From contig NZ_JAHRXJ010000009.1 of assembly GCF_019104765.1 (NCBI RefSeq), forward strand, positions 186,001-250,000: 64,000 nucleotides of DNA. Reading direction: 5' to 3'. Below the pieces are notes generated by a model. The model was given only the letters and a program-made list of their open reading frames with translations, searched no databases and was not told the origin of the DNA. Position 1 is the stretch's first letter; each line of letters begins with the position of its first letter. This document shows positions 58,821-64,000 of the stretch, piece by piece. The position numbers and the translations under genes are program-made. Origin of the DNA: Synechococcus sp. HK05. GTDB lineage: Bacteria; Cyanobacteriota; Cyanobacteriia; PCC-6307; Cyanobiaceae.

Positions 58821-60461
58821 ATGGCTCGCGACCCCGGCCGGGTATTGATCTTCGATACCACCCTGCGTGATGGGGAGCAGTCCCCTGGTGCCAGCCTCAA
58901 TCTCGAGGAGAAGCTGGCGATCGCGCAGCAGCTGGCTCGCCTGGGCGTCGACATCATTGAGGCCGGCTTTCCCTTTGCCAGCCCCGGCGATTTCAACGCC
59001 GTGCAGCGCATCGCTTCCACCGTGGGCACGCCCGATGGCCCGGTGATCTGTGGCCTGGCCCGCGCCGCTAAGGGCGATATCAAGGCCTGCGCCGAGGCCG
59101 TGGCGCCCGCCGCCAACCGCCGCATCCACACCTTCATCGCCACCAGCGATATCCACCTCGAGCACAAGCTGCGCAAGAGCCGCGCCGAGGTGCTGCAGAT
59201 TGCCGGCGAGATGGTGGCTTATGCCCGCTCCCTCGTTGACGACGTGGAGTTCTCCTGCGAGGACGCTGGCCGCTCCGATCCGGAGTTCATGTATCAGGTG
59301 ATCGAGGCCGCGATCGCCGCCGGCGCGACCACGATCAACATTCCCGACACGGTGGGTTACACCACTCCCGCGGAATTCGGTGCCTTGATCGATGGCATCA
59401 ACCGCCATGTGCCCAACATTGATCAGGCGGTGATCTCCGTGCACGGCCACAACGACCTGGGCCTGGCCGTGGCCAACTTCCTTGAGGCCGTGAAGAACGG
59501 CGCCCGCCAGCTGGAGTGCACGATCAACGGCATCGGCGAGCGGGCCGGCAACGCCTCGCTTGAAGAGCTGGTGATGGCACTGCACGTGCGCCGCAGCTAC
59601 TACAACCCGTTCCTGGGCCGTCCGGCAGACAGCAGCGAGCCCCTCACGGGCGTGCGCACGGAGGAGATCTACAAAACCTCGCGCCTGGTGAGCAAGCTCA
59701 CCGGCATGGCGGTACAGCCCAATAAGGCGATCGTGGGGGCTAATGCCTTCGCCCATGAGAGCGGCATCCACCAGGACGGTGTGCTCAAGAACCGCCTCAC
59801 CTACGAAATCATCGATGCGCGCACGATCGGCCTGGCCGACAACCGCATTTCTCTGGGCAAGCTGAGCGGCCGCAGTGCCTTCCGCGCCCGCCTCGAAGAG
59901 CTCGGTTACAACCTCGAGCGCAACGATCTCGACGATGCCTTCGCCCGCTTCAAGGAGCTGGCGGATCGCAAGCGCGAAATTTCCGACCGCGATCTGGAGG
60001 CGATCGTGAGTGAGCAGGTGCGGCAACAGGCTGAACCCAGCTACAGCCTCAAGCTGGTGCAGGTGAGCACCGGCACCAGCCTGCAGCCCACCGCCACGGT
60101 CACCCTGGTGAACAGCGATGGTGCTGAACTCACAGAAGCGGCCATCGGCACGGGCCCGGTGGATGCGGTCTGCCAGGCCCTCAATCAGCTGGCCCGCGTG
60201 CCCAATGAACTGGTGGAGTTCTCGGTGAAGTCGGTCACCGAGGGCATCGATGCCATGGGTGAGGTGACCATCCGCCTGCGCGCGGATGGGGTGCTCTATT
60301 CCGGCCACGCCGCCGACACCGACATCGTTGTGGCCGCAGCCCAAGCGTTTGTGAATGCGCTCAACCGTCTGGTGGCCGGCAGCCAGCGCTCACCGCTGCA
60401 TCCCCAGAAGGCTCCCCTGCCCGTGGGTGATGTTGCCCCGGCAGAGCGGCCGCGCCTCTGA
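58821..60461 (+). CDS. leuA: 2-isopropylmalate synthase
   Basis: The enzyme condenses acetyl-CoA with 2-oxoisovalerate to start leucine synthesis. The 546-residue protein starts [20 protein letters not shown]. It has metal-binding [32 protein letters not shown] and the C-terminal leucine-sensing LeuA dimer domain (about 400-515). It shares one base with the downstream permease start. Confidence 0.96.
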   Translation: MARDPGRVLIFDTTLRDGEQSPGASLNLEEKLAIAQQLARLGVDIIEAGFPFASPGDFNAVQRIASTVGTPDGPVICGLARAAKGDIKACAEAVAPAANRRIHTFIATSDIHLEHKLRKSRAEVLQIAGEMVAYARSLVDDVEFSCEDAGRSDPEFMYQVIEAAIAAGATTINIPDTVGYTTPAEFGALIDGINRHVPNIDQAVISVHGHNDLGLAVANFLEAVKNGARQLECTINGIGERAGNASLEELVMALHVRRSYYNPFLGRPADSSEPLTGVRTEEIYKTSRLVSKLTGMAVQPNKAIVGANAFAHESGIHQDGVLKNRLTYEIIDARTIGLADNRISLGKLSGRSAFRARLEELGYNLERNDLDDAFARFKELADRKREISDRDLEAIVSEQVRQQAEPSYSLKLVQVSTGTSLQPTATVTLVNSDGAELTEAAIGTGPVDAVCQALNQLARVPNELVEFSVKSVTEGIDAMGEVTIRLRADGVLYSGHAADTDIVVAAAQAFVNALNRLVAGSQRSPLHPQKAPLPVGDVAPAERPRL

Positions 60462-61309
60462 TGGCTCATCCCGCGAGCGGTAGGCCCCGCACACTGCTTG
60501 CCAGCGGCCTGCAGCTGGCGGTGCTGCTGCTGATCGCGGTGGCGATGCTGGTGCCGCTGTTCTGGCTGGTGAGCACCTCGCTGAAGGGGCCGGCCGAAAA
60601 CATCTTCACCACGCCGCCGGCTCTGCTGCCCAGCCAGCCCAGCCTGGAGGCCTACCAGCGGTTGTTCGCCGACAACCCGATGCTGGGCTACATCCGCAAC
60701 AGCGCCATTGTGAGCGGCCTGGCGGTGCTTGCCAATCTGCTCTTTTGCTCCTTGGCGGCGTATCCGCTGGCGCGGATGCGCTTCGCCGGGCGGGGGCTGG
60801 TGCTGGCCCTGGTAGTGGCCACGATCCTGATCCCCTTCCAGGTGGTGATGATCCCGCTCTATCTCTTGATGGTGCAGCTGGGGCTGCGCAACACCCTCTG
60901 GGCGCTGATCATTCCCCAGGCCGCCACCGCCTTCGGCATCTTTCTGCTGCGCCAAAGCTTTGCCGGTGTGCCGGTGGAACTGGAAGAGGCCGCTCGCATC
61001 GATGGCTGCACGCCGCTCGGTGAGTGGTGGAACGTGATGATTCCGGCCGCCCGGGCTGATCTGATCACCCTGGCGATGTTTGTGTTCATCGGCACCTGGA
61101 GTGATTTCCTCTGGCCCCTGGTGATCCTCGACGACCCGAACCTCTACACCCTGCCGCTGGGCTTGCAGCAGCTCGCCAGCAGCTTCTCGCTCGACTGGCG
61201 ATTGGTGGCGGCGGGTGCGGTGGTGTCGATCCTGCCGGTGCTGGCCCTGTTCATCGGCCTGCAGCGGTACATCCTCCCGAGCGCCAGCGGCGATGCCGTG
61301 AAAGGCTGA
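60461..61309 (+). CDS. Carbohydrate ABC transporter permease (GgtD/MalG type)
   Basis: The 282-residue permease has six helices, an N-terminal cytosolic tail then LLIAVAMLVPLFWLVSTSLKGP, and the EAA loop EEAARIDGCTPLGEWWNVMIPAARADL. MalG-type sugar or glucosylglycerol uptake is likely. Other components (binding protein, second permease, ATPase) are not adjacent. It overlaps the leuA stop by one base. Confidence 0.9.
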   Translation: MAHPASGRPRTLLASGLQLAVLLLIAVAMLVPLFWLVSTSLKGPAENIFTTPPALLPSQPSLEAYQRLFADNPMLGYIRNSAIVSGLAVLANLLFCSLAAYPLARMRFAGRGLVLALVVATILIPFQVVMIPLYLLMVQLGLRNTLWALIIPQAATAFGIFLLRQSFAGVPVELEEAARIDGCTPLGEWWNVMIPAARADLITLAMFVFIGTWSDFLWPLVILDDPNLYTLPLGLQQLASSFSLDWRLVAAGAVVSILPVLALFIGLQRYILPSASGDAVKG

Positions 61310-61337
61310 GGCTGCCGCCACCGCCCGCTCCACGCGC

Positions 61338-62096
61338 ATGGCCCAGCCCAGCAACGCCGATGCCTCCACCAGCATGGAAGTGCTCAGCCTGTTCCCCCGC
61401 TACCTCCTGAAGGGAACCCTGGAGCCTCAATTGCTCGAGGGTCTGCAGCACTTGGCTCAGCAGGTGTTAGCTGACCCCGGCTCCACCCCGGATGCCTCCC
61501 CCAAATTGGCGGGCCAGCTGGCGCTGCAGCGGGAGCTTGGGCCGCAGTATCCGGCGGTGGCGGAGCTGTGTGCCTCGGTGCTGATTCCTGCCTGTGAGCG
61601 CTGGATCCGCCATGTGATCGATCAGCAGCCTCCCAACGGCCGCGGCCCCTGGACGCCGGGCCGCTACCGGCTTCAGATGATCGATGTCTGGCTGAACGTG
61701 CAGCGCGCTGGCGACTACAACCCCACCCACACCCACGGCGGCAGCTTCTCGGGCGTGCTGTTTCTGCAGGTGCCGCCCCAGATCGTGAACGACAGCTTCG
61801 ATGGGCAGCTGTGTTTCCACGGCCCGGAGGAGTGGCACATCCAGAGCTTCCGCACCGGCATGGCCAAATACGTGCTGCCGGTGCCTGGTGAGTTTTACGT
61901 GTTCCCGGCCTGGCAGCCCCATTCGGTGGCACCGTTCCGCGGTGAAGGCGAGCGCTGGTCGCTGGCCTTCAACGTGGTGGCCGTGCCCCAGCCAGCCGGC
62001 GCTGCTCCTGGAGCCGCGCCGCCCTCCCAGGTTCGCCCCGCTTACGGCAACGTGTCGTTGTCGCTGGGGCGGGAGAAGCCGGGCGGCTTCGGCTGA
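61338..62096 (+). CDS. 2OG-Fe(II) oxygenase-like protein (TIGR02466 type)
   Basis: The 252-residue double-stranded beta-helix protein carries likely iron ligands in DYNPTHTHGGSFSGVLFLQ (HTH) and a late His in FPAWQPHSVAPF. The distal Arg for 2OG may be in APFRGEGERWSLAFN. The family has no established substrate that I know. The 3' tail is Pro/Ala-rich and ends LSLGREKPGGFG. It converges on the aminotransferase. Confidence 0.72.
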   Translation: MAQPSNADASTSMEVLSLFPRYLLKGTLEPQLLEGLQHLAQQVLADPGSTPDASPKLAGQLALQRELGPQYPAVAELCASVLIPACERWIRHVIDQQPPNGRGPWTPGRYRLQMIDVWLNVQRAGDYNPTHTHGGSFSGVLFLQVPPQIVNDSFDGQLCFHGPEEWHIQSFRTGMAKYVLPVPGEFYVFPAWQPHSVAPFRGEGERWSLAFNVVAVPQPAGAAPGAAPPSQVRPAYGNVSLSLGREKPGGFG

Positions 62097-62107
62097 GTGC
62101 AGTGCGC

Positions 62108-63280
62108 TCAGCTTCGGCTCAGGCTCCACAGGCCAACCACTAGGCGCTCTAGGGCCTCGCTGAGCTCCTCGGCATCGAGCATTCCGTAGCTGAGCCGCAG
62201 ACAGCAGCCGCTCAGCCCGAAGCTGCTGCCGCTCACCAGCGCTACGCGGTGCTGGCGGATCAGCCGCTCCATCGCCTGATCACTGCTGAGCGTGCTCTCG
62301 AGCTGCAGCAGGGCATAAAACGCGCCATCCGGCTGGGCCAGCAGGCGCCAGGGAACCGCCGGCCGGCTGAGTGCATCCAGGACCTGGTGGCGGCGGGTGG
62401 CGAGGCCCTGGATCTGGCCGCGGCACCAATCCGCGCCGGGCGCTAAGGCCCCGATGGCGGCCTGCTGGTTGAGTTGGGGCGGGTGGATCAGGATCGTGTC
62501 CTGCACCTTGGCCAGATCGGCCATCAGGGTCTGCGGCACCACCGCCCAGCCGATGCGCCAGCCCGCCATGCCATGGCTTTTGGAGAGCGAGCCCAGCGTG
62601 ATCGTGTGGCTGCCGCTGCCTGAACAGCTGCCGGGACTCCACACCGATTCGCCGCCGTAGCTGAACAACGCGTAGGCCTCATCGCTGATGTGCAGCAGTC
62701 CGCGCTCGGCGCAGAGGCGATTGATTGCCGCCAGCACATCCCGCGGGAACACCGCTCCGCTGGGGTTGTTGGGGGAGATGGTCACGATCGCGCGGGTGCG
62801 CGGGGTGATCGCTGCGGCCAGGCGCTCCGGATCCGGCACCACGCCCGCCTCCACTGCAACGGGCGTGCCGCCCGCCAGGCGGATCGCCATCTCGTGGTTG
62901 AAGTAGTAGGGAACCGGCAGGATCAGCTCATCGCCGGGGTCGCAGAGCACCTGCACCACGGCGTTGAAGGCCATGTTGCTGCCGGCGGTGATCAGCAGCG
63001 CGCTCGCGCTCAGATCCAGATCCTGCTCGCGCTGTAGCCATCGCCCCAACGCCTCACGCAGGGTCTCGGAGCCGGCCACTGGGCCATAGCGATGGAGCGA
63101 GGCATCCCCATGGCTGAGGGCTGCGGCAACGGCCTCCAGGGCTTGGGGCGGTGGGCCCCAGCTCACCATCCCCTGGCCGAGCGAGAGGGTGCCGGGGGTC
63201 TGCTGGATCAGCTGCCCCATCACTGGGATCACTGGCTGTTGCACGAGGCTCAGCCGGCGAGCGGCGGCCGCGGGCGTCAT
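62108..63280 (-). CDS. PLP-dependent class I/II aminotransferase
   Basis: The 390-residue fold-type I aminotransferase has TAGSNMAFNAVVQVLCDPGD, TISPNNPSGAVFPRDVL and DEAYALFSY. The PLP lysine is in GSLSKSHGMAGWRIGW. The exact substrate is unclear, with aspartate or aromatic amino acids possible. It overlaps the next gene by 4 bases. Confidence 0.88.
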   Translation of the reverse strand: MTPAAAARRLSLVQQPVIPVMGQLIQQTPGTLSLGQGMVSWGPPPQALEAVAAALSHGDASLHRYGPVAGSETLREALGRWLQREQDLDLSASALLITAGSNMAFNAVVQVLCDPGDELILPVPYYFNHEMAIRLAGGTPVAVEAGVVPDPERLAAAITPRTRAIVTISPNNPSGAVFPRDVLAAINRLCAERGLLHISDEAYALFSYGGESVWSPGSCSGSGSHTITLGSLSKSHGMAGWRIGWAVVPQTLMADLAKVQDTILIHPPQLNQQAAIGALAPGADWCRGQIQGLATRRHQVLDALSRPAVPWRLLAQPDGAFYALLQLESTLSSDQAMERLIRQHRVALVSGSSFGLSGCCLRLSYGMLDAEELSEALERLVVGLWSLSRS

Positions 63281-63699
63281 TCCTGGCTGTTGGGCAGCGG
63301 CGGCAACGACGGAAGGCGCCCGGCTTTGGGCTTGGTGTTGCGGTTGTTGAGATCCAGGCCGGTATCGAGAGGGAACTGGGGCTCCCGCTCCTGGCTGCGC
63401 AGCTGGGCCCGCAGGCTGGCCTGCTCACTTCTGAGGGCCTGCACGCTTTGCTCCAGGCCCTCCAGGTTCTGCAGGCGCTCCGCTGTAGAGCGCACCTGCT
63501 CTTCCAGGGCGTTGGTGCGATCGAGGTCCTTTTCGTTCTCCAGGGTCTGCACCTTGTCCTGGAGGGTTTGCAGGCGTGCACCCTGCTGGCGCACCTGGAT
63601 CAGCAGCACCACGAACAGCACAGCCACCAAGGCGGTGAGGCCGGCACCGGTGCGGCGCATCCAGGTGGGCAAGGGGGCCTGCGGGCTGCTGGTGCTCAT
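63277..63699 (-). CDS. Single-pass coiled-coil membrane protein
   Basis: The 140-residue protein has a Ser/Pro-rich N terminus, one membrane helix (GLTALVAVLFVVLLIQV, about residues 19-35) and a long heptad-rich region (about 36-105, Leu/Gln/Glu). The C-terminal tail is Pro-rich. The function is unknown. Its 4-base overlap with the aminotransferase gene suggests an operon. Confidence 0.72.
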   Translation of the reverse strand: MSTSSPQAPLPTWMRRTGAGLTALVAVLFVVLLIQVRQQGARLQTLQDKVQTLENEKDLDRTNALEEQVRSTAERLQNLEGLEQSVQALRSEQASLRAQLRSQEREPQFPLDTGLDLNNRNTKPKAGRLPSLPPLPNSQE

Positions 63700-63786
63700 G
63701 GAGCGGCTTCGGATCCATCAAGTTTGGAACGCGCCGTCTCCCTTGGCGAGGCTTTTGGCTAGGACAGCGCCAGTTCCGGTTTGTCT

Positions 63787-64000
63787 GTGTCGCTCCAACA
63801 GCTCGACGCCTTCCTCGCCCACGCCCGCCAGCAGCCCCAGTTGGCGGAGCGATTGCAGCAGCCGCTGGATTTGGAGGATCTGCTGCAGCTCGCCCAGGCG
63901 GAGGGCTTTGCCCTGAGCGAGCAAGACGTGATTGAGGCGCAACTGCGTGAGGAAGCGCATTTGAGCGATGCCGAATTGCAACGCCGGGCCGGTGAAGAAG
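63787..64000 (+). CDS. Nif11-like leader/domain protein, truncated by the window end
   Basis: Direct reading from GTG 63787 gives MSLQQLDAFLAHARQQPQLA followed by a helix-rich stretch with LLQLAQAEGFALSEQDVIEAQ. This is the Nif11 signature: an N-terminal helix, then a xAxxxGF turn. The frame stays open to base 64000 (71 codons). Whether it is a RiPP-type precursor or a longer domain protein cannot be seen. It is divergent from the coiled-coil gene. Confidence 0.72.
   Translation, partial: MSLQQLDAFLAHARQQPQLAERLQQPLDLEDLLQLAQAEGFALSEQDVIEAQLREEAHLSDAELQRRAGEE

Noticed and set aside
58794-60344. 516-codon open frame antisense to leuA
   Set aside because: It is a shadow of LeuA codon usage with no independent motif.

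Overview
The window is a chromosomal segment of a high-GC picocyanobacterium, most likely of the Synechococcus/Cyanobium group. The evidence is oxygenic photosynthesis genes (cytochrome f, Rieske protein, PetG, PsaF, PsaJ, ChlI, lycopene cyclase, a high-light-inducible protein, a cytochrome cM-like protein) together with cyanobacterial hypothetical families (DUF3067, DUF3370, DUF1400, a CAAD-domain protein) and several copies of the palindrome GCGATCGC (HIP1). Genes are very tightly packed: many neighbours overlap by 1, 4 or 8 bases, and no stretch above 300 bases lacks a gene. I see no insertion sequence, prophage, CRISPR array or rRNA. One tRNA (Val, anticodon CAC) is present.

Layout. 0-5.3 kb: heme A and heme O synthases for cytochrome oxidase, a two-gene ABC-2 exporter, a NanE-type epimerase and two small unknown proteins. 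5.3-12.6 kb: GroEL-2, FabG, a K+ channel/RCK protein overlapping a GT9 glycosyltransferase, IspD, an LD-carboxypeptidase and a UbiA prenyltransferase. 12.7-17 kb: exopolyphosphatase, a RodZ-like protein, tRNA-Val, CobM and Lgt. 17-24.3 kb: photosynthetic block petA-petC, then DUF3067, tatC, an Rqc2-like NFACT protein, gmk, psaJ, psaF, tsaD and hli. 24.2-35.8 kb: a PilT-like ATPase, WecB, an HlyD-type adaptor, YchF, a CDF metal exporter, an MFS transporter, a DUF1400 hydrolase and an incomplete Dpp-like peptide transporter. 36-43 kb: Hom, SufE with a CbiL-like partner, 5-formyl-THF cycloligase, RuvC, ChlI, a DUF3370 protein and a penicillin-recognising serine hydrolase. 43-49.3 kb: TrmJ-like methyltransferase, cytochrome cM, petG, RsmD, HisH, a LOG-family protein, thioredoxin, a GuaB3-type protein and a CAAD protein. 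49.3-64 kb: a DUF39/HcyBio protein, GyrA, an acetolactate-decarboxylase-like/CARDB fusion, lycopene cyclase, an ArsS-like radical SAM protein, a GH57 branching-enzyme-like protein, a NYN protein, LeuA, an orphan sugar permease, a 2OG-Fe(II) oxygenase-like protein, an aminotransferase, a coiled-coil membrane protein and a Nif11-like gene cut by the window end.

Most of the window is housekeeping. No multi-gene defence or mobile system is visible. The best candidates for new biology are single genes: the ALDC-like/CARDB fusion that overlaps the end of gyrA, the DUF39 protein that seems to lack the cysteines I recall from characterised members, the ArsS-like gene that seems to start at a CTG inside the end of its upstream neighbour, the K+ channel with a non-canonical filter, and the truncated Nif11-type gene at the right edge.
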